Assembly (NCBI GenBank): GCA_009835005.1
Contig: WTFG01000001.1
Location: 62,001-126,000 of the forward strand
DNA: 64,000 nucleotides
DNA from: Flavobacteriaceae bacterium Ap0902
Lineage (GTDB): Bacteria > Bacteroidota > Bacteroidia > Flavobacteriales > Weeksellaceae
Direction: 5' to 3'
Shown: positions 56,718 through 64,000 of the stretch, piece after piece
How the letters are laid out: each line of letters starts with the position of its first letter
How positions within the stretch are numbered: the stretch's first letter is position 1
Position numbers and translations under genes: made by a program
Notes under the pieces: model-generated
Database searches by the model: none
Told to the model about the DNA's origin: nothing
Seen by the model: the letters and a program-made list of their open reading frames with translations, nothing else

Positions 56718-57404
56718 ATGAGACAAATTCAAATTAAATTCTTGCCTTTTCTTATCGTTATTGGCTTAATATTGGGGAGTTGTGAAGCTGTCCAAAACAC
56801 CAATAAATCGCAAAGAGGTGCTGCTATAGGTGCTGCTGCTGGAGCTGGATTAGGTGCATTAATAGGCAAAAATAACAGAGCCTTAGGGGCCATCGTTGGA
56901 GGTGCTGTCGGGGGTACTGCAGGTGCTATCATTGGTAAAAAAATGGATGAGCAAGCTAAGAAAATAGAAACTGCCGTTCCTGGCGCAGAGGTAAAACGAA
57001 GTGAGGAAGGAATTCAAGTAATTTTAGATGAGAATTCTTCTATTAAATTCGAATATAATAAATCCAGTTTAACCTCTACGGCTAAAAGCAATCTTAATGA
57101 TGTGGTACAAATCTTTAATGAATATCCAAACACCAATATTTTGATTGTTGGACATACAGATAACGTAGGTTCTCAAGGTTTCAACCAACCTTTATCCCTG
57201 AAAAGAGCCCAGTCCGTAGCAGATTACTTAATTTCTAGAGGCATTTCCAATAGCAGAATTACTGTGGAAGGAATGGGTAAATTAGAGCCAAGATTTTCTA
57301 ACGATACTGCAGAAGGTAGAGCAGGTAACAGACGTGTAGAATTTGCAATTACTGCCAATGAACAAATGATTCAAGAAGCAGAACAAGAAGCCCAAAATCA
57401 ATAG
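56718..57404 (+). CDS. OmpA-family lipoprotein with glycine zipper
   Basis: 228 aa. Lipobox ILGSC (Cys about 22), a glycine-zipper stretch (about 34-74: AAIGAAAGAGLGALIG, GAIVGGAVGGTAGAIIG) and a C-terminal OmpA peptidoglycan-binding domain (about 105-215) with HTDNVGSQ and NRRVEF. It anchors the outer membrane to the cell wall. A bidirectional terminator follows. Confidence 0.92.
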   Translation: MRQIQIKFLPFLIVIGLILGSCEAVQNTNKSQRGAAIGAAAGAGLGALIGKNNRALGAIVGGAVGGTAGAIIGKKMDEQAKKIETAVPGAEVKRSEEGIQVILDENSSIKFEYNKSSLTSTAKSNLNDVVQIFNEYPNTNILIVGHTDNVGSQGFNQPLSLKRAQSVADYLISRGISNSRITVEGMGKLEPRFSNDTAEGRAGNRRVEFAITANEQMIQEAEQEAQNQ

Positions 57405-57426
57405 TTAAGATTAATTAAGTTAGTAT

Positions 57427-57466
57427 AAAAGAACAAAGCCACTCAATTGAGTGGCTTTGTTCTTTT
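57427..57466. terminator. bidirectional terminator, 40-nt perfect palindrome
   Basis: AAAAGAACAAAGCCACTCAA (57427-57446) pairs in full with TTGAGTGGCTTTGTTCTTTT (57447-57466), between the convergent OmpA and NifU-type genes. Confidence 0.92.
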
Positions 57467-57490
57467 ATAGAATTTTTCCGAAATATAGTT

Positions 57491-58369
57491 CTATCCGTTC
57501 ATAGCTTCTACATTTTCTACCACACCAGGTAGCATATCTTTAAGAATGGTTTCTATTCCGTTCTTGAGTGTCATAGTAGATGATGGACATCCACTACAAG
57601 CTCCCTGTAAAACCATTACAGCAGTTTTAGATGCTTCATTAAACTCTAGCAAGGCAATATTACCCCCATCTCTAGCCACAGCAGGTTTGATGTATTCATC
57701 TAGGATTCTCTGTATCTCCTGTTCTGTAGAAGTATAAGTCCTTGCCTCTAACTGCTCTTCTAAATTGGATTTAATAGGCGTATAATCATCCTCTACAATC
57801 GTTTCTCCAGATTGCAAATAATCTAATAAAAATTGTCTAACTTCTAAAGCTAGAAATTGCCAATCTGAATCTTGATCTCTGGTTACAGAAATATAATTTT
57901 CTGATAAAAAAACTTCATCTACAAACCCAAAATGATTAAATAACGCTTTTGCCAAAGGTACTTTATCTGCTTCACCCCTGCTTTTAACCTCTACCATAAT
58001 CCCTGTAATTAGTTGATTAGCAACAAATTTCATTACTCTTGGATTTGGGGTCATCTCTGCATAGAGCGTATAGGGCTCCTTGGTATCTTTTTTAAGAAGA
58101 ATGGTTTTATTTTCCAAATGTTCGTGGACAATTTCCTTGATAGATTGTGCTACATCTTCCCATTCTACATCTTCTGATTTCTGTACTGCTACAAAATTCG
58201 CTGTGATAAAGACTTTCCTTACAAAAGGAAATTGAAATAAATGTTGCACCAATTTAGATGAACTTAAATCACTATCAACATCATATTCAAAACTCCCAGG
58301 AGTCAGGATTTCATCACATACAAATTTTAAAATACTTTTTTGTTCTGTTTGTTCTATATAAACCCTCAT
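57491..58369 (-). CDS. NifU-type Fe-S scaffold/carrier with two Nfu_N domains
   Basis: 292 aa: two N-terminal Nfu_N repeats (about 3-90 and 100-190; the second carries TPNPRVMKFV) and a C-terminal NifU domain (about 215-290) with the cluster-binding C258xxC261 in GACSGCPS. It delivers Fe-S clusters to target proteins. It is divergent from the gamma carbonic anhydrase gene. Confidence 0.93.
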   Translation of the reverse strand: MRVYIEQTEQKSILKFVCDEILTPGSFEYDVDSDLSSSKLVQHLFQFPFVRKVFITANFVAVQKSEDVEWEDVAQSIKEIVHEHLENKTILLKKDTKEPYTLYAEMTPNPRVMKFVANQLITGIMVEVKSRGEADKVPLAKALFNHFGFVDEVFLSENYISVTRDQDSDWQFLALEVRQFLLDYLQSGETIVEDDYTPIKSNLEEQLEARTYTSTEQEIQRILDEYIKPAVARDGGNIALLEFNEASKTAVMVLQGACSGCPSSTMTLKNGIETILKDMLPGVVENVEAMNG

Positions 58370-58388
58370 ATTATCTTTTTGCGAAATA

Positions 58389-58396
58389 CAAAGTTA
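58389..58396 (-). promoter_or_regulatory. candidate -7 box for the NifU-type gene
   Basis: TAACTTTG towards the gene, fits TAnnTTTG, 19 bp before the ATG. Confidence 0.4.
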
Positions 58397-58407
58397 CGTT
58401 TAAATTG

Positions 58408-58415
58408 TACATTTG
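58408..58415 (+). promoter_or_regulatory. candidate -7 box for the gamma carbonic anhydrase gene
   Basis: TACATTTG, fits TAnnTTTG, 24 bp before the ATG. It is divergent from the NifU-type box, with only 11 bp between them. Confidence 0.4.
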
Positions 58416-58439
58416 TTAAATATAATAGTAGATTTAACA

Positions 58440-58973
58440 ATGGCTTTAATTAAAGAACTTTTAGATTATAAACCAAGTATTGGAGTAGACACTTTTTTAG
58501 CAGAAACTGCAGTCATAATAGGGAATGTCACGATGGGCAAAGAATGCAGCATCTGGTATAACGCTGTTTTGCGTGGGGATGTCAACGAGATTAAACTTGG
58601 AGACAGAGTGAATATACAAGACAATGCCATGGTCCATTGCACCTACCAGAAATATCCTACACATATTGGGAATAATGTTTCTGTTGGTCATAATGCGATT
58701 GTCCATGGGTGTACCATTCATGATAATGTACTTATTGGGATGGGTGCCATCGTGATGGATGATTGTGTCGTAGAATCCTATGCTCTAATCGCAGCTGGTG
58801 CTGTAGTGACAAAAGGTACCCATATTAAATCAGGGGAATTATGGGCTGGAGTGCCTGCTAAGAAAATAAAAGATGTTTCTCCTACGTTAAGAACAGGAGA
58901 AATAGAAAGAATTGCTGAAAATTATGTGAAATACAGCAGTTGGTACAAAACAGAAAGAGATGAAAGTGTTTAA
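58440..58973 (+). CDS. gamma-class carbonic anhydrase family protein
   Basis: 177 aa from ATG 58440 (an upstream TTG at 58413 would give MLNIIVDLT, which does not look like the family). Left-handed beta-helix of hexapeptides; candidate zinc His in VHCTYQK and VGHNAIVHG. Metal-bound trimer that may hydrate CO2; some members have other roles. Its end overlaps the aspartate kinase start by 14 bp. Confidence 0.9.
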   Translation: MALIKELLDYKPSIGVDTFLAETAVIIGNVTMGKECSIWYNAVLRGDVNEIKLGDRVNIQDNAMVHCTYQKYPTHIGNNVSVGHNAIVHGCTIHDNVLIGMGAIVMDDCVVESYALIAAGAVVTKGTHIKSGELWAGVPAKKIKDVSPTLRTGEIERIAENYVKYSSWYKTERDESV

Positions 58974-60210
58974 ATTTGGAGGAGCCTCTGTAAAAGACGC
59001 TCAAGGCGTCAAAAATATTTCTCACATTCTATCTCTATTTTCTAGAGACCATTTGATCTTGGTGATTTCTGCCATGGGCAAAACTACCAATCACTTGGAA
59101 CAAGTTTTAAAATTATATATTGATAAAGAAAATTATCAAGAGAAATTAGAAGAAATCAAAGATGCACATTTACAGATTTGCAAGGATTTGATGCCGTCTA
59201 ATACTATTATATTTACTGAGATAGAACAGGTATTCTTTAATCTAAATCAGTTTTTTGAACTTAACAAATCTCCACAATATGATTATATATATGATCAAGT
59301 GGTGAGTAAGGGAGAGCTTTTATCTACTAAAATCGTATCTGCTTATTTAAATGAATCTCACTATCCCAATACATGGTTAGATGCAAGAGATTACATCAAA
59401 ACAGATGATAATTTTAGAGAAGGTATATTGGATTGGGATTTGACTTGTCAAAGATTGAATGAACTTGATTTTAACAAATTATATGTCACGCAAGGTTTTA
59501 TAGGCTCAGATGAAAATAGATTTACAACCACACTGGGCAGAGAAGGATCTGATTATACAGGGGCTATCATCGCCTATTGTATCAATGCAGAGAGCTTAAC
59601 CATTTGGAAAGATGTTCCTGGGGTGCTCAATGCAGATCCAAGATATTTTGAAAACACCATTAAACTCAATCATATCTCTTATGAGGAGGCGATAGAATTA
59701 TCTTATTATGGGGCATCTGTGATTCATCCTAAGACTTTACAGCCGCTACAGCATAAAAGTATTCCACTCTATGTAAAATCATTTGAAGACCCTGCTGCAG
59801 AAGGAACTGTAATTAAATCAGGATCTGCTTTAGAACCGCAAACACCCTGCTATATAGTTAAAAAAGAGCAAAATGTTCTGCATATTTCTACCAAGGATTT
59901 TTCTTTTATAGATGAAAAAGTGATCAGAGATGTGTTTAATAAATTTGCCACTTACCAAATCAAAGTAACTTTGATGCAGATATCTGCTATTAGTTTATCA
60001 CTTTGTATAGAAGATAAGTTCTATAGATTAGAGGAATGCATAAAGGATTTTAAGAAAGATTTTTTGGTTGAGTTGACTGCTGACTGTACATTATTTACCA
60101 TTAGATATTATACAGAAGATTATAAGAATTTAATCCCTAATATTTCTCATTGTTTAATCAAACAAATTAGAGAAACAACACTACAAATTGTTGTAAAAAA
60201 TGAGATATGA
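58960..60210 (+). CDS. aspartate kinase
   Basis: 416 aa monofunctional aspartokinase. KFGGASV is at about 5-11. The kinase-site segments TTLGREGSDYTGA and WKDVPGVLNADPR are followed by two C-terminal ACT-type regulatory domains (about 290-410). It feeds Lys, Thr, Met and DAP synthesis. The ACT domains suggest feedback control, effector unknown. It overlaps the next gene by 4 bp (ATGA). Confidence 0.93.
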   Translation: MKVFKFGGASVKDAQGVKNISHILSLFSRDHLILVISAMGKTTNHLEQVLKLYIDKENYQEKLEEIKDAHLQICKDLMPSNTIIFTEIEQVFFNLNQFFELNKSPQYDYIYDQVVSKGELLSTKIVSAYLNESHYPNTWLDARDYIKTDDNFREGILDWDLTCQRLNELDFNKLYVTQGFIGSDENRFTTTLGREGSDYTGAIIAYCINAESLTIWKDVPGVLNADPRYFENTIKLNHISYEEAIELSYYGASVIHPKTLQPLQHKSIPLYVKSFEDPAAEGTVIKSGSALEPQTPCYIVKKEQNVLHISTKDFSFIDEKVIRDVFNKFATYQIKVTLMQISAISLSLCIEDKFYRLEECIKDFKKDFLVELTADCTLFTIRYYTEDYKNLIPNISHCLIKQIRETTLQIVVKNEI

Positions 60211-62018
60211 GTCTAATAAGTTCTAAAGAAATATTTGCCAATACGGGACTCAAGAAATTGGGTATATTGGGTAAACCCATGGCCGTGGGTTTACATTATC
60301 TATTAGGTTTAACAGACCTAAACTCCCTCTATATTAGAAATAAAGATTATAAATCTCCAGAATTTGAGAAAAAAATCTTAGAAGATTTGGGCATTAGATA
60401 TGAGGTTTTTGAGGAAGATTTAAAACGAATTCCTAAAGAAGGCCCTTTCATTATCGTTGCTAATCACCCTTTAGGAGGCCTGGACGGTATTATTTTGATG
60501 AAGATTGTTTCTGAAATTCGGCCTGATTTCAAGATAATTGGTAACTTTTTATTACATAAAATAGAACCTATCCAGGAGCGTGTATTCCCTGTAAATCCTT
60601 TTGAAAATAGAAAAAATATCCGTAGCAGCATCTTGGGCATGAAAAAGGCTTTTGAGCATGTACAAGATGGTCATCCGCTAGGGGTATTCCCTGCTGGTGA
60701 AGTTTCCCAAAGAAATGATGAAAATATAGTAGAAGATCGTGCGTGGCAAGAACCAATCATGAAACTTATTAAAAAAGCAGAAGTCCCTGTAATTCCTTTT
60801 TACTTTTTGGCCAAGAATAGTGAATTCTTTTATAGGCTAGGTAAATTACACCCAGACTTACAAACCTCTATGCTTGTCCGGGAAGTTATGCGCACCAGAA
60901 TAAAGCCTATTAAATTACGCATAGGTAAACCCATTCAAGTTTCTCAATTTGATGAATATAAAACTGTGCCAGATTTTTCTGATTTTTTGCGGAAGAAAAC
61001 CTATGTATTAGAAAACACTTTTGACAAGTCTAAATCACTTAAATCCAAGATTGTTAGTAATATCCCTAAAATTAAACCTAAGGCTAAACCTATTATCACC
61101 CCTATAGCACCAAGTTTATTAGAAAAAGAGATTGAACATTTAAAAACCATAGAGAACCATCACCTATTTACCACCAATACATATGAATGCTTTTTTGCTC
61201 CATACAAGCTCATTCCACATATCATGCGGGAATTGGGAAGACTTCGCGAAATTTCTTTTAGAGCTATTGGGGAAGGCACCAATAAGTCTATAGATACCGA
61301 TAAATATGATAAGCATTATCATCATCTATTTCTATGGGACAACAAAGAAAAGAAAATTGCTGGAGCATATAGAATGGGCCTAGGCAAAGAAATTTATGAA
61401 GACCACGGAATCAAAGGGTTTTATATCAATGAGCTCTTTCGTTTTGAAAAAGAAATTCAGCCTTTTTTTAGCCGTTGTATAGAGATGGGTAGAGCTTTTG
61501 TAACACCAGCATATCAACAGAAACCCTATCCTCTATTCCTTTTATGGAAAGGGATATTTCATGTGGCATTAAGAAATCCAACCTATAAATACATAATAGG
61601 TGGCGTGAGCATAAGCAACCAATTTAGTGATTTTGGGAAATCACTTATGATAGAATTTATGCGGTCTAATTATTATGACCCGTATGTGGCTCAATATATA
61701 CGACCTAGAAAGGAATATAAACCTCAATTAAAGGACCAGGACAAAGATTTTATCTTTGATGAAGCCAAAGCAGATTTAAATAAATTTGATAAACTCTTGT
61801 CAGAACTAGAACCTAACTCCCTGCGGCTTCCCGTTTTAATTAAAAAATATATTAAACAGAACGCCAAAGTCATTGGATTCAATGTAGACCCTAAGTTCAA
61901 TGATGCGATAGATGGTCTTATGTATATTCGCATATCAGATATCCCAGAGAGTTCTATGAAACCAGTGATAGAAGAAATGGAAAAAGAAATTTTAGAAAAA
62001 TCTACTAAATCAAATTAA
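60207..62018 (+). CDS. OlsF-like bifunctional acyltransferase (ornithine/glycine-type amino lipids)
   Basis: 603 aa. The N-terminal PlsC-type domain (about 70-260) has NHPLGGLDG (H87, D93) and FPAGEVS. The C-terminal half (about 330-500) resembles the GNAT/OlsB-type N-acyltransferase, with the RFEKEIQPFFSRCIEMGRAF segment. Such O- plus N-acyltransferase fusions are known as OlsF, described in Flavobacterium johnsoniae and Serratia for ornithine lipids. Bacteroidota also make glycine or serine lipids, so the amino acid is open. Confidence 0.85.
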   Translation: MSLISSKEIFANTGLKKLGILGKPMAVGLHYLLGLTDLNSLYIRNKDYKSPEFEKKILEDLGIRYEVFEEDLKRIPKEGPFIIVANHPLGGLDGIILMKIVSEIRPDFKIIGNFLLHKIEPIQERVFPVNPFENRKNIRSSILGMKKAFEHVQDGHPLGVFPAGEVSQRNDENIVEDRAWQEPIMKLIKKAEVPVIPFYFLAKNSEFFYRLGKLHPDLQTSMLVREVMRTRIKPIKLRIGKPIQVSQFDEYKTVPDFSDFLRKKTYVLENTFDKSKSLKSKIVSNIPKIKPKAKPIITPIAPSLLEKEIEHLKTIENHHLFTTNTYECFFAPYKLIPHIMRELGRLREISFRAIGEGTNKSIDTDKYDKHYHHLFLWDNKEKKIAGAYRMGLGKEIYEDHGIKGFYINELFRFEKEIQPFFSRCIEMGRAFVTPAYQQKPYPLFLLWKGIFHVALRNPTYKYIIGGVSISNQFSDFGKSLMIEFMRSNYYDPYVAQYIRPRKEYKPQLKDQDKDFIFDEAKADLNKFDKLLSELEPNSLRLPVLIKKYIKQNAKVIGFNVDPKFNDAIDGLMYIRISDIPESSMKPVIEEMEKEILEKSTKSN

Positions 62019-62593
62019 AAATCCTTTAATTCATGGTATAATGGATACACTGGTAATCCCATCACCGTGTAATAAGACCCCTCCATTCTCTTAACCCCTA
62101 TATATCCAATCCACTCTTGGACTCCATACGCCCCAGCCTTGTCCAGAGGCCTATATTTATCTACATAATAATCAATTTCTTCTTGTGAAATTTTGCCAAA
62201 AGTCACTTGTACCGTGTCAGAGAAAATTCTATGTTTTTCTGGACTAAAAATCCCGACCGAACTTATAACCGTATGTTTGTTATTCTGTAGATTGTAAATC
62301 ATTTCCTTGGCTTCTTTGATGCTCCGTGGCTTCTCCAAGGCTCTTTCATCCTTCCAAACGATGGTGTCCGCGGTGATTAAAATGTCATTGGGCTGCCAAT
62401 TTTGGTATGCCTCTGCTTTTTTATGGCATAAATAGGCTGTAATCTCTTCTCCTTTTAAATCTGTGGGATAAGACTCATCTACATGCAAAGGCATGGTCAT
62501 AAAGCTAATGTCTAAACCTTTTAGTAATTCTTTTCTTCTTGGCGATTGTGATGCTAATATAATGCGGTGATTTTTGAACTTATCTGCTAACAT
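62015..62593 (-). CDS. maf: Maf-family nucleotide pyrophosphatase
   Basis: 192 aa. ASQSPRRKELL at 14-24 and ITADTIVW carry the substrate and catalytic positions; KAGAYGVQE is conserved near the end. It hydrolyses non-canonical nucleotides (dTTP/UTP or 7-methyl-GTP class, not distinguishable here). Its stop overlaps the convergent OlsF-like stop by 4 bp. Confidence 0.93.
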   Translation of the reverse strand: MLADKFKNHRIILASQSPRRKELLKGLDISFMTMPLHVDESYPTDLKGEEITAYLCHKKAEAYQNWQPNDILITADTIVWKDERALEKPRSIKEAKEMIYNLQNNKHTVISSVGIFSPEKHRIFSDTVQVTFGKISQEEIDYYVDKYRPLDKAGAYGVQEWIGYIGVKRMEGSYYTVMGLPVYPLYHELKDF

Positions 62594-62691
62594 TTATCAT
62601 GTAATTGGATTATAAATATATATGGCATATTGTTTGAATAATTGTAAAATGAACACATAACAAATGATGTTCGTCCTCATGTTTAAAACTT

Positions 62692-62727
62692 CATTCGTGC
62701 CGAACAATCGGCACGAATGTTTTTTTT
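62692..62727 (+). terminator. strong plus-strand terminator with no obvious gene
   Basis: CATTCGTGCCG (62692-62702) with CGGCACGAATG (62709-62719), then eight T. The nearest known plus-strand gene stop is at 62018, and the minus-strand side lacks a good T-run. It may end a small RNA or read-through from the OlsF-like gene. Confidence 0.8.
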
Positions 62728-62791
62728 ATTCAATACGCTTATACAATCTTTAATTAAAATTAATTACCCTGCTATTTAAGAAGAGATTATT

Positions 62792-63157
62792 CTAATGGTA
62801 CGTTTGATTGAAGATTACACTCACTTTTTCTACGTTCCCACCCATGGGTGGATTTAATTTAGAGACTTTGACCTCTGCGAATTTAATCATCGGAATCTCT
62901 GCTCCTACACGATTGAGTATTCTTAGGGCAACGGTTTCTAATAATTTAGACCTTTTTCTCATCTCCTGATGTACGATCTTATTCAAATGAACATAATCCA
63001 CTGTGTCGGATAGATTGTCGCTCTGGGCCGATTTAAGCATATCTGCGTGTACTTCTATATCCACAGTATATTCTGACCCAATTAAACCTTCCTCATCCAT
63101 ACAACCGTGATTGGTATGAATTTGAATATTTTCTATTATTATTTTTTGTAATGGCAT
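62792..63157 (-). CDS. folB: dihydroneopterin aldolase
   Basis: Folate pathway: dihydroneopterin to 6-hydroxymethyldihydropterin. 121 aa. GCMDEEGLIGSEYTVDIEV near 18, the TVDYVHL segment and KVSKLNPPMGG at the end are typical of FolB. Monocistronic with a candidate -7 box upstream. Confidence 0.95.
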   Translation of the reverse strand: MPLQKIIIENIQIHTNHGCMDEEGLIGSEYTVDIEVHADMLKSAQSDNLSDTVDYVHLNKIVHQEMRKRSKLLETVALRILNRVGAEIPMIKFAEVKVSKLNPPMGGNVEKVSVIFNQTYH

Positions 63158-63175
63158 ATCATTCTATTGTGAATT

Positions 63176-63183
63176 CAAATGTA
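63176..63183 (-). promoter_or_regulatory. candidate -7 box for folB
   Basis: TACATTTG towards folB, fits TAnnTTTG, 18 bp before the ATG. Confidence 0.4.
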
Positions 63184-63299
63184 AAGGTTTTAGGTGAAAG
63201 AAGGAAGGGAAGTTTTTTGGGAGAAGAAGATAGAAAGAGAAAAGAAGAAAGAAAATAGACTGTTTGCTTAACTCTTGCTACTTAAATCCTGCTCCTTCC

Positions 63300-63432
63300 T
63301 AGCCCTGATTGACGTGGAAATCCTTTTATAGCTATCCGCTGACAAATAGCGACGAAAAAGAACGACCTAAGGAAGTTCCTTTTTCTAGTGTATTTGTAAG
63401 GATAGATAGAAAAGATTGGAACAGAAAGCAGG
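63300..63432. repeat. intergenic hairpin repeat, copy B
   Basis: 133 bp, same length and orientation as copy A. The apical hairpin AAAAAGAAC / GTTCCTTTTT closes over GACCTAAGGAA. The two copies differ most in the stretch just inside the left AATCCTTTT arm. It lies in the 395-bp gap between folB and tRNA-Phe; the rest of the gap is a purine-rich run (63190-63260) and the tRNA terminator. Confidence 0.8.
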
Positions 63433-63516
63433 AAATAGCTCCTTATAATAGACTTGATACTTATGACCAGATTCTTGATACTTAAATATAGATACTTACT
63501 ACTAGCCCAAAAATAA

Positions 63517-63545
63517 AAAACCCAATACAAGTTGTATTGGGTTTT
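63517..63545 (-). terminator. terminator of tRNA-Phe
   Basis: CCCAATACAA (63521-63530) with TTGTATTGGG (63532-63541), flanked by A and T runs; on the minus strand a T-run follows the stem. It begins 7 bp past the tRNA. Confidence 0.85.
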
Positions 63546-63552
63546 AACGGTG

Positions 63553-63625
63553 TGGTGCCTCCAGGAATCGAACCAGGGACACAAGGATTTTCAGTCCTTT
63601 GCTCTACCAACTGAGCTAAGGCACC
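63553..63625 (-). tRNA. tRNA-Phe (GAA)
   Basis: 73 nt without encoded CCA. Acceptor GGTGCCT/AGGCACC, D-arm with AGCTCAGTTGGTAGAGC, anticodon stem AAGGA-CTGAAAA-TCCTT (anticodon GAA) and T-arm GGTTCGATTCC. Confidence 0.97.
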
Positions 63626-63682
63626 GCCTTAATTAAATTGGAATGCAAATATAATATATTAATCTAACTCTCCAAATGTTTT

Positions 63683-63889
63683 TTAAGTTTTACTATTAAT
63701 TTTCTCTTTGTATACCTGATACCGCACGAAAATTATGCTCAATATTAATCCACATATACCAGCGCCTATGACGAGCCATTGGTATAGGTTGTCCTCTGAA
63801 AATAATCCAACTTCAAAATTCATGTTCATCACGCTATATACTATGGCTGCAATGAATATGAGTGATAGGATGTAAAAGAAATTCTTCAT
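63683..63889 (-). CDS. small two-helix membrane protein
   Basis: 68 aa from MKNFFYIL (the frame extends to an ATG at 63904, MYICR). Two hydrophobic helices (about 4-22 and 37-56) with a short acidic loop and a basic tail (RYQVYKEKINSKT). No family recognised. A CAAATATA (TATATTTG towards the gene) at 63894-63901 is a -7 candidate only 4 bp before the ATG, which would imply a near leaderless transcript. Confidence 0.6.
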   Translation of the reverse strand: MKNFFYILSLIFIAAIVYSVMNMNFEVGLFSEDNLYQWLVIGAGICGLILSIIFVRYQVYKEKINSKT

Positions 63890-63910
63890 CCTGCAAATAT
63901 ACAATAGTTT

Positions 63911-64000
63911 CTATAATTGTTCTATGAGGTAACTAAGATTTGCGGTGAATAGCCTTATGGATATGGCTAAAAGGATGATTCCGAAAACTTTCTCAAATAC
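63911..64000 (-). CDS. C-terminal end of a MarC-like membrane protein (partial)
   Basis: The last 29 codons run in from the window edge to TAG at 63913-63911: VFEKVFGIILLAISIRLFTA and NLSYLIEQL. The VFGIILLAISIRLF pattern matches the final helix of MarC/UPF0056 proteins. Too short to be sure. Confidence 0.55.
   Translation of the reverse strand, partial: VFEKVFGIILLAISIRLFTANLSYLIEQL

Noticed and set aside
1-64000. CRISPR arrays, rRNA operons, prophage or toxin-antitoxin modules
   Set aside because: No regularly spaced direct repeats, no rRNA sequence, and no cas, phage structural or intact toxin-antitoxin genes were seen.

Overview
The window reads as ordinary chromosome of a member of Flavobacteriia (phylum Bacteroidota). 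The DNA is AT-rich. Start sites mostly lack clear Shine-Dalgarno sequences, and TAnnTTTG boxes of the Bacteroidota -7 type lie upstream of many genes. Several families are typical of the group: DUF3857, DUF4254, DUF4292, DUF4837, a TonB-dependent receptor with a carboxypeptidase-like N-terminal domain, and a lipocalin/OmpA pair. Several proteins resemble those I remember from Weeksellaceae relatives, but I do not assign a genus.

Layout. 0-3.4 kb: rsmI, a Flavobacteriia-specific hypothetical gene and purB. 3.8-6.0 kb: a secreted YcaC-like isochorismatase and an alginate-export-type porin. 6.1-13.0 kb: one tightly packed minus-strand run, DUF3857-DUF3857-mazG-aroA-bcp-recA. 13.1-20.2 kb: a second minus-strand run for the envelope (flippase, dut, sugar nucleotidyltransferase, DUF4292, EnvC-like, tatA, DUF4837, DUF4254). 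20.4-25.3 kb: gpsA, a MITE-like remnant, small membrane and exported proteins, and a TonB receptor. 25.4-32.2 kb: nadBC and a hemA-hemC-hemD-hemE cluster. 32.3-38.1 kb: a sensor kinase, an M20 dipeptidase, a decayed ORF, a lipoprotein, mpl and an ElaA-type acetyltransferase. 38.1-40.2 kb: one accessory gene, a GHKL ATPase fused to a probable PD-(D/E)XK nuclease. 40.3-44.5 kb: GT39 and GT2 glycosyltransferases, a flippase-like membrane protein and a BtuF-like protein. 44.6-53.3 kb: a PLP lyase, trmN6, a SpecificRecomb-family membrane protein, a glutamate-synthase-like protein, ybeY and a patatin/barrel protein. 53.4-56.1 kb: mnmG flanked by two parS-like sites, then a methyltransferase. 56.2-63.9 kb: lipocalin and OmpA lipoproteins, a NifU-type protein, gamma carbonic anhydrase, aspartate kinase, an OlsF-like bifunctional acyltransferase, maf, folB, tRNA-Phe, a small membrane protein and the end of a MarC-like gene.

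The most notable signals are these. (1) The ATPase-nuclease fusion looks like a single-gene defence protein in otherwise housekeeping surroundings. (2) A perfect 16-bp parS site sits before mnmG, and a second, near-perfect site overlaps the GTG start of the next gene. (3) A dispersed, strongly folded intergenic repeat has two 133-bp copies about 90% identical and a third diverged copy; all keep the same apical loop on different stems. There is no rRNA, CRISPR array, phage or intact insertion sequence.
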